Positions 27,506 to 36,218 of a stretch of DNA of 64,000 bases are shown piece by piece (positions within the stretch are counted from its first letter, which is position 1; the number at the start of each line of letters is the position of its first letter). Source of the DNA: an uncultured Chryseobacterium sp. (lineage in GTDB: Bacteria > Bacteroidota > Bacteroidia > Flavobacteriales > Weeksellaceae); contig CAJYXJ010000042.1 of NCBI GenBank assembly GCA_913778085.1, positions 41,992 through 105,991 on the forward strand, written 5' to 3'. Below the pieces are notes generated by a model. That model made no database searches. It was not told the origin of the DNA and saw only the letters and a list, made by a program, of their open reading frames with translations. The position numbers were made by a program, and so were the translations under genes.

Positions 27506-28228
27506 ATGCAGTTTTTAAGAATTGCATTCGTCATACTGTGCGGTTATTCTGTTTTCTCCTGCAAGAAAAAGGATGAGCTTGAAAATGGATTTGTAGTTTT
27601 TGAAGTAAATCCTAAAATTGAAAAAGTCTCTTTTTACTGGAAAGATACAGACGGGACAATTCTTAAAAGCATCAGCCGCTTAAAGCATAAAACAGAAAAG
27701 AACAGCGAAAATTTAAAGTTTGCTATGAACGGCGGAATGTTCAGTATAAATAATATTCCTAAAGGTCTTTATATTGAAAATTTTAAAACTTTTAATAAAC
27801 TTGACACTTTAAGCGGTAAAGGTAATTTCTATCTTCCTCCTAATGGCGTTTTTTATCTTATGAAAAATAATGAAGCCCAAATTACTGAATCGAAAGCCTT
27901 CAGGTATCATGCTGATATAAAGTATGCTACCCAATCGGGTCCCGTTTTACTGATTGACAAAAAGATCAATCCCATTTTTCAAAAAGATTCTAAGAATACC
28001 AACATCAGAAACGGGGTAGGAATTTTAAAGAATGGAAATATAGTCTTCATTATGTCCAAGACCGAAGTTAATTTTTATAATTTTGCTTCAGTATTTAAAA
28101 ATATTGGATGCGAAAAAGCCTTATACCTTGACGGCTTTGTTTCCAGAACATATTGTCCTGAAAAAAAATGGATTCAGGAAGACGGAAATTTTGGAGTCAT
28201 GATCGGGGTAACGGAACCGGAAAAATAA
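27506..28228 (+). CDS. phosphodiester glycosidase (NAGPA/DUF2233) lipoprotein
   Basis: 240 residues. The N-terminus ends at a lipobox-like VFSC near residue 19, so probably a lipoprotein. Conserved blocks are FAMNGGMFSINN (~72-83), ATQSGPVLLIDKKI (~151-164), and KALYLDGFVSR (~208-218). These match the NAGPA domain, which cleaves N-acetylglucosamine-1-phosphodiesters; bacterial members act on envelope glycans. It appears co-transcribed with DUF58 (21 bases) and the OsmC gene (9 bases). Confidence 0.85.
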   Translation: MQFLRIAFVILCGYSVFSCKKKDELENGFVVFEVNPKIEKVSFYWKDTDGTILKSISRLKHKTEKNSENLKFAMNGGMFSINNIPKGLYIENFKTFNKLDTLSGKGNFYLPPNGVFYLMKNNEAQITESKAFRYHADIKYATQSGPVLLIDKKINPIFQKDSKNTNIRNGVGILKNGNIVFIMSKTEVNFYNFASVFKNIGCEKALYLDGFVSRTYCPEKKWIQEDGNFGVMIGVTEPEK

Positions 28229-28237
28229 AATTTAAAA

Positions 28238-28663
28238 ATGAAAATAACACTCAACCGAATCAACGACGATTTTTTATTTGAATGTACCAATGCCCAGGGA
28301 AATTCAATTCTTCTGGACAATACCACACAGCCTGGAGCAAAAGGAGTTTCCCCGATGGAAAGTGTTTTGATGGCCGTCGCCGGATGCAGCGGGATCGACG
28401 TGGTTTCTATTCTGAAAAAGCAGAGGCAGGAGATTACAGGATTTAAAGCTGAAGTAGAAGGGGAAAGGATTGCCGTGGATGATGCGAAGCCTTTCAGATC
28501 GATGAAGGTAAAATTCTTTCTTGAAGGGAATATTGATCCCAAAAAAGCTTACAAAGCGGCTCAGCTGTCCTTTGAAAAATATTGCTCGGTTTCAAAAACG
28601 CTGGAGCCGAATGTAGAAATTGGCTACGAGATCTTTGTAAACGGTGAAATTACGGAAGCTTAA
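28238..28663 (+). CDS. OsmC family peroxiredoxin-like protein
   Basis: 141 residues. GVSPMESVLMAVAGCSGIDV places the first conserved Cys near residue 49, and SFEKYCSVSKTL the second near residue 110, the pair that reduces organic peroxides in OsmC/Ohr proteins. It is the last gene before a strong terminator, 9 bases after the phosphodiester glycosidase. Confidence 0.92.
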   Translation: MKITLNRINDDFLFECTNAQGNSILLDNTTQPGAKGVSPMESVLMAVAGCSGIDVVSILKKQRQEITGFKAEVEGERIAVDDAKPFRSMKVKFFLEGNIDPKKAYKAAQLSFEKYCSVSKTLEPNVEIGYEIFVNGEITEA

Positions 28664-28681
28664 ATTCAGTTGAATAAAAGC

Positions 28682-28718
28682 AAAACCCCGGCCGGATAAT
28701 ATTCCGGCCGGGGTTTTT
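28682..28718. terminator. strong bidirectional terminator closing the MoxR operon
   Basis: AAAACCCCGGCCGGA and TCCGGCCGGGGTTTT form a perfect 15-bp stem with a 6-base loop. It lies between convergent OsmC and T9SS-protein genes and has A/T flanks suitable for both strands. Confidence 0.92.
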
Positions 28719-28739
28719 AGTTATCAATATATGAACTAT

Positions 28740-30425
28740 TTATTTTTTAATCGTTTTCATGCTCTTAACAGAACCGTCTTTCATGGTTAAGGTAAGAATA
28801 TACATTCCTGATTTTATTCCGCCTAAGAATAGTGCAGAAGAAGGATTGTCAATGGCTTTTACCACAACTCCTGAAGGGTCTGTCACGACTGCTTTTTTCA
28901 CATTTTCCGCTTTCTCGATATATAAAGTATCGGCGAAAGGATTCGGGTAGGCAATTCTTTCATTCCCTTTGGTGCTTACTTCATTGGTGGCTAGAGCTGA
29001 AACAGGTTGTAAGGTCACGGTTACCGTAAGGGTACCGTTATCCACTTTGTTATAGGTAGTAGAACAGCCTGAACCTCCGTAGGATCTCCATGCCCTCATT
29101 TCAAAATTTACGGTTCCGGTAAGGTTATTGGCTAAAGTAAGGCCTGTTCTGTTATAAGAAAATGTACCTTCGCTAGAACCGGATCCTGAACTTACGGCAG
29201 CTTCGGTTGTATTATTGGTCGTACAAACCAGTAAGCTTTTCTGTTCAGACATATAACCGAAACTTGCAGCGGTCATGGTATAAGATACACTGGTCGACTG
29301 TATTTTGTATCCTGTAGGCACAGCAATCGATAAAGTTCCAGGACATGAGTTGGCAGAAGCCGTGCTGATGGTGGAACTGTCATATAACGTATTGATATCT
29401 CCTGCCGTGTAAGTTGCCGAAATCTGTCCCGGTACAAACTGTTTCAGTCTCCAGAAACTTTGCGAAGAACCTCCGCAGTTGGAACGAACCCAGAAATAAT
29501 AGGTTTGTCCTGTCGTAAGGGAATTGCCTAAGTTTACTGAAGTTCCTGAAGCTACACCTGTCGGGGTTGTTGTTGCAGTAGGAGCGGTAGAAGATGTACT
29601 GAGGTAGTATTGGTAACCTGAAGCCGGAGCACCGCTTGAAGGAGCCGTCCAGCTTAAAGTAGCTCCTGTCATAGTAGTGGCTGCAGTGATATTGGTAGGA
29701 ACGCCGCACGGATTATAAGCATTGGCGGAGAACCCAAAGATATTAGGAATTCCTCCTGTACCTGTTTTGGTTACCGTTACGCTTTTTACGCTTTTGGCCT
29801 GATTTGCCGCGTCAATTGCTAAAGGAAGCTGATAAATTCTTGGATTGGTACCGGAACCGGACTCAAGATTATCATTGGTTTTATTAATCCTGCCAATTCC
29901 CTGGATTGCATAACTGCTTCCGCTATACCAGTCGGAAATAGCAATACCGGTAAAGGTTTGTGTCGTATTATCCGTAAAAGTCACAGTCGCATCCACCGTG
30001 CAGTTTCCGCTTCCGCCGGTTGCCAGCATATACACCACGCTTGCGGAAAGAGGGTTCGAAAACTGTAAAGTTCCGTTGTCACCTGCGTTTTGCAGTCTTA
30101 AAGAGTTATTGCCACTGTAAGATCCCAATTGATAAGTCAGTCCGGAAGTAGAGGCCACGGCAGAATTAATAATACCATTAGTCGGAAGTCCGTAGGTAAG
30201 TGCCGCGCTGGTAGCCGTTAGTTTGAAATCCTGTGAAATAAATGCATAGTTTACACCATCCACATCGCTAGTGGTAGAAGAAGCAGAAGGACCAACGCCA
30301 TTGGCAATCACATCCGCGTTAAAACCGCTCTGAACGGTAAAAGGCTGATAATCCTGTGCATACAACTGGTTCGTAAACATACCGGCTAGCATAAGCCCGG
30401 TAAAAGAGAGTAGTTTTCCTTTCAT
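28740..30425 (-). CDS. secreted T9SS-sorted protein with fibronectin III domain
   Basis: 561 residues. Signal peptide ~1-23 (MFTNQLYAQ). A region rich in Ser/Thr/Gly follows; a fibronectin III-like domain around 240-325 begins CGVPTNITAATTMTGATLSW and includes TGQTYYFWVRSNCGGSSQSF. The end is a type A T9SS sorting domain: RIAYPNPFADTLYIE and IKSGMYILTLTMKDGS. It is therefore exported across the outer membrane and anchored or released. No enzymatic motif seen. It has homopolymer-poor, GC-richer codons than the accessory patch at 18-20 kb. Confidence 0.88.
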   Translation of the reverse strand: MKGKLLSFTGLMLAGMFTNQLYAQDYQPFTVQSGFNADVIANGVGPSASSTTSDVDGVNYAFISQDFKLTATSAALTYGLPTNGIINSAVASTSGLTYQLGSYSGNNSLRLQNAGDNGTLQFSNPLSASVVYMLATGGSGNCTVDATVTFTDNTTQTFTGIAISDWYSGSSYAIQGIGRINKTNDNLESGSGTNPRIYQLPLAIDAANQAKSVKSVTVTKTGTGGIPNIFGFSANAYNPCGVPTNITAATTMTGATLSWTAPSSGAPASGYQYYLSTSSTAPTATTTPTGVASGTSVNLGNSLTTGQTYYFWVRSNCGGSSQSFWRLKQFVPGQISATYTAGDINTLYDSSTISTASANSCPGTLSIAVPTGYKIQSTSVSYTMTAASFGYMSEQKSLLVCTTNNTTEAAVSSGSGSSEGTFSYNRTGLTLANNLTGTVNFEMRAWRSYGGSGCSTTYNKVDNGTLTVTVTLQPVSALATNEVSTKGNERIAYPNPFADTLYIEKAENVKKAVVTDPSGVVVKAIDNPSSALFLGGIKSGMYILTLTMKDGSVKSMKTIKK

Positions 30426-30593
30426 AAATACTTTTATTTTTGTGATGCTAATATAGGGATTTGGTATTGAAAAGTCAATGTATATTGAAATTTAATATTA
30501 AATTCCTATTCGTACAGGGTAAATTTTATTTAAATTATGTAAATAAATAGATTCTGCCTATAATGTCTCATTTTTAAACATTAATAAGTGTCA

Positions 30594-30620
30594 TAAAAAA
30601 AGCCTTCTGAAAAGAAGGCT
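30594..30620 (-). terminator. terminator after the GH63-like glucosidase gene
   Basis: On the minus strand AGCCTTCT, loop TTTC, AGAAGGCT, then TTTTTTT. Perfect 8-bp stem. Confidence 0.9.
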
Positions 30621-30632
30621 ATACAGCAGTAA

Positions 30633-33245
30633 TTAATTTTGTCTTGGTTTCAGGAGCTTGGCCACTGTGGCAGTCCAGCCGGTCTGATGGGATGCTCCGA
30701 CGCCGCGCCCGTTATCCCCGTGGAAATACTCAAAAAATGTGATGTAATCTTTAAAGTTTTCATCATAATTAAATTTAGCATTTCCGCCATTGAAAGGTCT
30801 TTGTCCCACTTCATCCTTCAGAAAAATGGAACAGAGCCTGTTGCTGACATTCTGAGCCACTTCATCCAGGTTTTTCATTTCCCCGCTTCCTGTAGGCAAT
30901 TCAACCTTTAAGCTGTTTCCATAATAAAAATGGAAACGCTGCAGGCTTTCCACGATCAGGAAATTGATGGGGAACCAGATCGGCCCTCTCCAGTTGCTGT
31001 TTCCACCGAACATGCGGCTGTCACTCTCGGCAGGGGTATAATACACGATGTTCTCTGTTCCGTGTACAGAAAACTTAAATGGGTTTTCTTCATATACTTT
31101 AGACATGGCACGGATTCCATACCGGCTCAGGAACTCTTTTTCATCCAGCATCCGCGACAGAACTTTGGTCAGCCGGGTTTTGCGGAGAATACTCATCAGG
31201 TGTTTCCTGCCGTGGCCTTCCTCTTCCCAGTGGGAGACCAGTTTGGTGAGTTCCGGCTTGTTTTTCAGTACCCAATCCATTCTTTCCACAAAATTAGGCA
31301 TTTTATCAAGCAGGTGGTGGTCTATAATTTCCACGGCAAACATCGGAATCAGCCCAACAATGCTTCTCAGTCTGAGAGAGGCGCTCTCGCCGTTTCCAAG
31401 CTGGAGGACATCGTAAAAAAAGCCGTCTTCTTCGTTCCATAAGCCTTCGGTGCCGTCACCCAGGTTTTCCATGGCCTCGGCAATATAAAGATAATGCTCG
31501 AAAAATTTGATGGCCATGTCTTCATATACCTGGTAATATTGGGCTAGCTCCATCGCAATCCGCATCATATTCAGTGCATACATCGCCATCCAGCTGGTAC
31601 CGTCGGCCTGTTCAAGATGCTGTCCGTCTTTAAGAACCATATTCCGGTCAAAGGCTCCGATATTGTCGAGTCCGAGAAAGCCTCCGCCAAAAATATTCTT
31701 GCCGTTCTTATCTTTGCGATTTACCCACCACGTAAAATTCAGAAGCAATTTCTGGAAAACTTTTTCCAGAAACAGCAGGTCGGGTTTACCGTTTTGTTTT
31801 TCGTCGATTTTAAAAACCCGGAAGCATGACCACGCGTGTACCGGCGGATTAACATCGCTCAGGTTCCATTCATACGCCGGCAGCTGCCCGTTCGGATGCA
31901 TGTACCATTCCTTTGTCAATAAAAGAAGCTGTCCTTTTGCGAACTCTGCATCAATAAGAGCAAATGGCACACAATGGAAAGCCAGGTCCCAGGTGGCATA
32001 CCACGGATATTCCCATTTGTCGGGCATTGAGATGATGTCTTTGTTATGAAGGTGGTTCCATTCTGTATTTCTTACGTAATGATTGAAATCCCTCGGAGCT
32101 GCGAAATTTGGATCACCTTTCAGCCATTTCCCGACATTGTAATGATAGAACTGCTTGTTCCACAGAAGTCCCGCAAAGGCCTGCCGTTGCACGTTTCTTT
32201 CGTCATCATCCGTTACATCGCTCTGGATTTCATTATAAAATTCATTAGCTTCATCGATCCGGATATTAAAAACTTCATCAAAATTATGAAAAGGCTCGTC
32301 CAGATCATTCGGTGAAAGTCTGAAATCAAAAGTTTTTGAAGTTCCCGCTTCTATGGTTTCGTCAATTAGGAAGGCCGCCTTTGATCCTCTTTTTTCAGGA
32401 TTTACCGTATTGCTGCCGTAAATGATATAATCGTTGATCCCATCTTTAAAATAAGTGTTGCCCGGATATGGGCTGCCGTATAATTTGGGGCTGTTGGTCT
32501 CATTCTCACAGAAAACACTTTCCGCATTGATGTCTCTCGAGTAAAATTTCTTAATGCCGATGCTGTCATGATCAATAGTAATGCAGCCTTCATGTGAGGC
32601 ATTTGCCTGTCCTTTGTAGGCGTTATAGCCCCATTTCCAGTTGTTTCGGAACCAGACCGTGGGAGCCACAATAATCGGCGCATCGATCTGGCTTCTGTTA
32701 CATACTGTAATACGGATCAGGAAATCATTGGGATCCGATTTGGCATATTCGATGAAGATGTCAAAATATTCATCCTTATCAAAAATTCCGGTATCAAAGA
32801 TTTCATACTCGGGCTGCTTCTTACTCCGTCTTGCATTTTCAGAACGGATCTCATCGTACGGAAATTCGTTGATGGGATACTTATACACCATCTTCATGTA
32901 GCTGTGGGTAGGTGTATTATCCAGATAATAAAAGATTTCCTTGATGTCTTCGCCATGGTTTCCCTGAGGATTGCTGAGCCCGAAGAACCGTTCTTTTACC
33001 ATTTTATCTTTTTTGTTCCAGAACGAGAGGGCAAAACAGAAAAGCTGCTTGGCATCGGAGATTCCCGCAATGCCTTCTTCACCCCAGCGATAGGCGTAGC
33101 TTTCTGCGTCGTTGTGATTGGCAAAATTCCATGCGTCGCCGTTAGGGCTGTAATCTTCACGTACATTTCCCCACTGCCGGTTGCTTACGTAAGGGCCCCA
33201 GTTTTTCCAGTTGCTGTCCTGTAATCTTTGTTTTTCTGCAATCAT
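30633..33245 (-). CDS. GH63-like glucosidase
   Basis: 870 residues, no signal peptide, so probably cytoplasmic. N-terminal LQDSNWKNWGPYVSNRQWGN and EDYSPNGDAWNF, then QGNHGEDIKEIFYYLDNTPTH, are hallmarks of bacterial glucosidases in the GH63/mannosyl-oligosaccharide glucosidase group. The (alpha/alpha)6 barrel region has WYATWDLAFHCVPFALID, EADGTSWMAMYALNMMRIA-like and NWRGPIWFPINFLIVESLQ. The catalytic acids cannot be fixed by eye. Family enzymes act on alpha-glucosides such as kojibiose, mannosylglycerate or glucosylglycerate. It is monocistronic with a terminator. Confidence 0.85.
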   Translation of the reverse strand: MIAEKQRLQDSNWKNWGPYVSNRQWGNVREDYSPNGDAWNFANHNDAESYAYRWGEEGIAGISDAKQLFCFALSFWNKKDKMVKERFFGLSNPQGNHGEDIKEIFYYLDNTPTHSYMKMVYKYPINEFPYDEIRSENARRSKKQPEYEIFDTGIFDKDEYFDIFIEYAKSDPNDFLIRITVCNRSQIDAPIIVAPTVWFRNNWKWGYNAYKGQANASHEGCITIDHDSIGIKKFYSRDINAESVFCENETNSPKLYGSPYPGNTYFKDGINDYIIYGSNTVNPEKRGSKAAFLIDETIEAGTSKTFDFRLSPNDLDEPFHNFDEVFNIRIDEANEFYNEIQSDVTDDDERNVQRQAFAGLLWNKQFYHYNVGKWLKGDPNFAAPRDFNHYVRNTEWNHLHNKDIISMPDKWEYPWYATWDLAFHCVPFALIDAEFAKGQLLLLTKEWYMHPNGQLPAYEWNLSDVNPPVHAWSCFRVFKIDEKQNGKPDLLFLEKVFQKLLLNFTWWVNRKDKNGKNIFGGGFLGLDNIGAFDRNMVLKDGQHLEQADGTSWMAMYALNMMRIAMELAQYYQVYEDMAIKFFEHYLYIAEAMENLGDGTEGLWNEEDGFFYDVLQLGNGESASLRLRSIVGLIPMFAVEIIDHHLLDKMPNFVERMDWVLKNKPELTKLVSHWEEEGHGRKHLMSILRKTRLTKVLSRMLDEKEFLSRYGIRAMSKVYEENPFKFSVHGTENIVYYTPAESDSRMFGGNSNWRGPIWFPINFLIVESLQRFHFYYGNSLKVELPTGSGEMKNLDEVAQNVSNRLCSIFLKDEVGQRPFNGGNAKFNYDENFKDYITFFEYFHGDNGRGVGASHQTGWTATVAKLLKPRQN

Positions 33246-33396
33246 ATTTTCAACGGTTTCATTACGAAGTTAGTTTTTTTTGAAAAAAATTCCAACCCTT
33301 ATCATTTAAATTATCCTTAATATTTCTCCGGAGCCTTCTGTTTAAGCGTCTTTTCATGTTAAATTAAATTTTTATAAATATTTAAAAGAAAAGTTC

Positions 33397-33404
33397 TATC
33401 TTTG
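33397..33404 (+). promoter_or_regulatory. -7 promoter box for the methionine operon
   Basis: TATCTTTG, followed by CA, fits TAnnTTTG exactly. Transcription would begin near 33410, about 25 bases before the riboswitch P1 stem. Confidence 0.7.
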
Positions 33405-33433
33405 CACCATTCGTTCATTCAAATATTGAAAAT

Positions 33434-33538
33434 GTTATCAAGAAAGGTTGAGGGATTAGACCCTGTGAAACCTTAGCAACCCTTTGCGCAAGCAAAGAAG
33501 GTGCTACGTTCTACCAGAATTATTTTTGGACAGATAAC
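33434..33538 (+). promoter_or_regulatory. SAM-I (S-box) riboswitch
   Basis: The closing stem P1 is GTTATC (33434-33439) with GATAAC (33533-33538). Inside are CAAGAAAGGTTGAGGGATTA, GACCCTGTGAAACC, TTAGCAACC, a P3 hairpin CTTTGC-GCAA-GCAAAG, AAGGTGCTA and a P4-like CTACCAG. These are the conserved S-box blocks in the right order. It lies 61 bases before metX and should lower methionine gene expression when S-adenosylmethionine is plentiful. A clear expression platform (terminator) is not obvious, so control may act at translation. Confidence 0.93.
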
Positions 33539-33598
33539 TTACTGAAGTTCTTTTCAGCCATTTCCTGTGGCATTTTCAATTGTATTAAAAAAATAGAA

Positions 33599-34537
33599 TT
33601 GAAAACAGAACTAAACTATATTAATTTTTTTTATCAGACTGTTTCCGGCAAGGAATACGATATCCCATTGAGCTATCAGCGTTTCGGGAAGGAGCTGTTT
33701 TCCGCGCCCATTATCCTGGTGAACCATGCGCTGACCGGAAATTCAGAGGTGGCAGGAGAAAAAGGATGGTGGAAAAAATTAATTGGTGAACATCAGGTAA
33801 TCGATACGAACCGCTATACGGTGTTGTGTTTCAATATTCCCGGAAACGGGTACGATGATTTTTTTATTGATGACTACGAAGATTTCACCACGGCAGACAT
33901 TGCCAACATTTTTCTGAAAGGTCTTGATTTTTTAAACATTAAAAAATTGCATGCGCTTATCGGAGGTTCTCTGGGAGGAGGAATCGGCTGGGAAATGCTC
34001 GTTAAAAATCCAAGACTTGCCGAAATCTTTATTCCCATTGCCTGTGATTTCAGGACCCATGACTGGCTCCATGCCCAGTGTCTCGTGCAGAAATTTTTAC
34101 TGAATCAGGAAGAAGAACCATTGCAGAAAGCCAGGATTCATGCCATGCTCTGCTACCGCACTCCCGAATCGTTAAATGAAAGGTTTAAAAACAAATACAA
34201 TCAGCAAAAACAGCGGTTGGAGTCAGAGGACTGGCTGGTGTATCATGGTAACGCTTTGAACGAAAGGTTTAGTTTAAAATCCTACAAGCTGATGAACCAT
34301 TTGCTGATGAATATTGATGCTGATGAATCAAAATTAAAAGGTATTATATCCGGGATACATCTGATTTCAGTAGACACCGATCTTTTTTTTCCGGCTTCAG
34401 AGATGCGAATGTGCCATCGGAAATTAAAAGAAAATAAAGACGATGTTTTCTATCACGAAATACAATCAGTTCACGGCCACGATGCCTTTTTAATGGAATA
34501 TGAACAATTGAATACGATCATAAAAAATATTTTGTAA
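33599..34537 (+). CDS. metX: homoserine O-acetyltransferase-like (MetX)
   Basis: 312 residues, shorter than most MetX proteins (350-380). It starts at TTG 33599; no suitable ATG is nearby and MKTELNYINFFYQTVSGKEY reads as a natural N-terminus. The alpha/beta hydrolase fold has VNHALTGNSE near 41-50, nucleophile S124 in IGGSLGGGIGWEM, a late Asp in ISVDTDLFFP and His in VHGHDAFLMEY. It acylates homoserine (acetyl donor presumed) for sulfur incorporation. First gene behind the SAM riboswitch; the next ATG is one base after its stop. Confidence 0.88.
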   Translation: MKTELNYINFFYQTVSGKEYDIPLSYQRFGKELFSAPIILVNHALTGNSEVAGEKGWWKKLIGEHQVIDTNRYTVLCFNIPGNGYDDFFIDDYEDFTTADIANIFLKGLDFLNIKKLHALIGGSLGGGIGWEMLVKNPRLAEIFIPIACDFRTHDWLHAQCLVQKFLLNQEEEPLQKARIHAMLCYRTPESLNERFKNKYNQQKQRLESEDWLVYHGNALNERFSLKSYKLMNHLLMNIDADESKLKGIISGIHLISVDTDLFFPASEMRMCHRKLKENKDDVFYHEIQSVHGHDAFLMEYEQLNTIIKNIL

Positions 34538-34538
34538 G

Positions 34539-36080
34539 ATGAAGAATAATGCAAACGAAATAAAATTTTTGAAAAACAGATCCATCATCAAATTTGAAGG
34601 AGAAGATTTCCTGGGAGAAATCGGGATCGACGGGCGGATTTTTAAAGCACTAACTTTAGCACGAATCAGTGTTGGGGTAATTTCCCAGCAGGCTATTGAG
34701 AACGGACTTTCCATCCTTGTACAGGAAAGTGATTCCGAGAAAGCAGTGAATTGCCTGATTGATGAATTTGAAACAGAACGAAAATCCGGAAAAGTTTCCC
34801 AGATTTACAGCATAAATAATGTATCGGTTATTGGGTTTGTTGCCGAAGATTTCAACAAAATACTGGCAGAGCTGGCAAGGAACAATGTATTTCCATTGCT
34901 GCTGAACCAGATCGCAGCAGAAAAACGGGTAAATATTGTCGTAACGTCTTCCCAGGATGAAAAAGCAAAAAATATTATCGAATCTGAGATCTCCAAAAAG
35001 CCAAAAACGGTTCACCTGGCCATTATCGGTCATGGAAATGTGGGAAAAACCCTGATACAGCAGGTTTTGGAATCTTCAGAAGAAATCAGGAGACGAAAAA
35101 AAATTGATCTGAAAGTAGTGGCAGTGGCCAATTCTAAAAAAATTGCCTTTAATAAAAAAGGTTTCGACGACCGCTGGACCGATGAGGTAGAGACAGCGGA
35201 GCATCCGTCTAATGTTCAGGAACTGATACGGTTTTCAAAGGAAAACCAGCTGGAAAACTTAATCGTTGTGGATAATACGGCAAGTAAAGACTTCGTTCAC
35301 AACTACCATGCCTTGGCCGAAAACGGGTTTGACCTGGTTTCGTCTAACAAAATATTCAACACCCTTCCGATCGAAGAATACCGTAAACTAAGATATACGT
35401 TGAACAAAAATAATAGGCGTTATCTCTACGAAACCAATGTGGGAGCCGGTCTACCATTGATTGATACCATAAAGCTACTGCATCTTTCAGGAGAGAATAT
35501 CACAAGGATCAAAGGGGTATTTTCGGGAACACTGAGCTATGTGTTCAATAATTTTTCCTTAAGAGACGAAAAGTTTTCCACCATCATCAACGAGGCATTG
35601 GAAAAAGGATATACCGAACCGGATCCAAGGGAAGACCTGTCCGGGAATGATGTGGCCAGAAAGCTGCTGATCCTGGCCAGAGAACTCGACCTGATCAATG
35701 AGTTCAGTGACATTAAGATTCAGAATCTCGTTCCGGAAAGCCTGCTTGATATTTCAAAGCCGGAATTCCTTTCCCGGCTGGATGAACTGGATGAAGAATA
35801 TCAAAATATTAAAAATAATCAGGAACCGGGACATGTGCTGAGGTATGTAGGGGATCTTCATGGAGACCTGCAGAAAGACAAAGGCGAACTGGACGTAAAC
35901 CTGATCTCTGTTCCTGCAGGTTCCGCTTTGGGACAACTGAAAGGCTCGGATTCCATCTTTGAAATTTACACTGAAAGCTATGGTGAAAACCCGATTGTCA
36001 TCATGGGAGCCGGAGCCGGAGCTAAAGTGACTGCAAGAGGAGTATTCGGAGATATCTTAAGAGTAAGTGAAACGAAATAA
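34539..36080 (+). CDS. homoserine dehydrogenase with N-terminal ACT domains, no aspartokinase domain
   Basis: 513 residues. The first ~165 residues contain two ACT-like stretches (TLARISVGVISQQAIENGLS, then NVSVIGFVAEDFNKILAELA) that resemble the regulatory part of bifunctional ThrA/MetL. Homoserine dehydrogenase follows: LAIIGHGNVGKTLIQ (NAD(P) loop), VVDNTASKDFV, LVSSNKIFN, ETNVGAGLPLIDTIK, RIKGVFSGTLSYVFNN and EALEKGYTEPDPREDLSGNDVARK. The aspartokinase catalytic domain is missing, so it looks like the C-terminal two thirds of ThrA/MetL. It reduces aspartate semialdehyde to homoserine, the substrate of the preceding MetX. Confidence 0.9.
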   Translation: MKNNANEIKFLKNRSIIKFEGEDFLGEIGIDGRIFKALTLARISVGVISQQAIENGLSILVQESDSEKAVNCLIDEFETERKSGKVSQIYSINNVSVIGFVAEDFNKILAELARNNVFPLLLNQIAAEKRVNIVVTSSQDEKAKNIIESEISKKPKTVHLAIIGHGNVGKTLIQQVLESSEEIRRRKKIDLKVVAVANSKKIAFNKKGFDDRWTDEVETAEHPSNVQELIRFSKENQLENLIVVDNTASKDFVHNYHALAENGFDLVSSNKIFNTLPIEEYRKLRYTLNKNNRRYLYETNVGAGLPLIDTIKLLHLSGENITRIKGVFSGTLSYVFNNFSLRDEKFSTIINEALEKGYTEPDPREDLSGNDVARKLLILARELDLINEFSDIKIQNLVPESLLDISKPEFLSRLDELDEEYQNIKNNQEPGHVLRYVGDLHGDLQKDKGELDVNLISVPAGSALGQLKGSDSIFEIYTESYGENPIVIMGAGAGAKVTARGVFGDILRVSETK

Positions 36081-36200
36081 TAATGTGACAATATAACGAT
36101 TTAACTATATAACAATGTAACCATGTAGCAGTTACCAATGAATCTGAGTATTATGCCGAACTTTCATGATATTTCATTGTTCCATTGATATACTGTTCCA
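36081..36200. repeat. degenerate palindromic intergenic element (copy 2)
   Basis: Left side ATATAACAATGTAACCATGT; right side TTCATTGTTCCATTGATA. It resembles the element at 24960-25080 in word content and in mirrored layout. It lies inside the methionine operon, upstream of the sulfhydrylase gene. Function unknown. Confidence 0.4.
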
Positions 36201-36218
36201 TTGATAAATTTTATTTAT

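Noticed and set aside
30930-31442. 170-codon plus-strand frame inside the glucosidase
   Set aside because: Shadow of a well-supported minus-strand gene.
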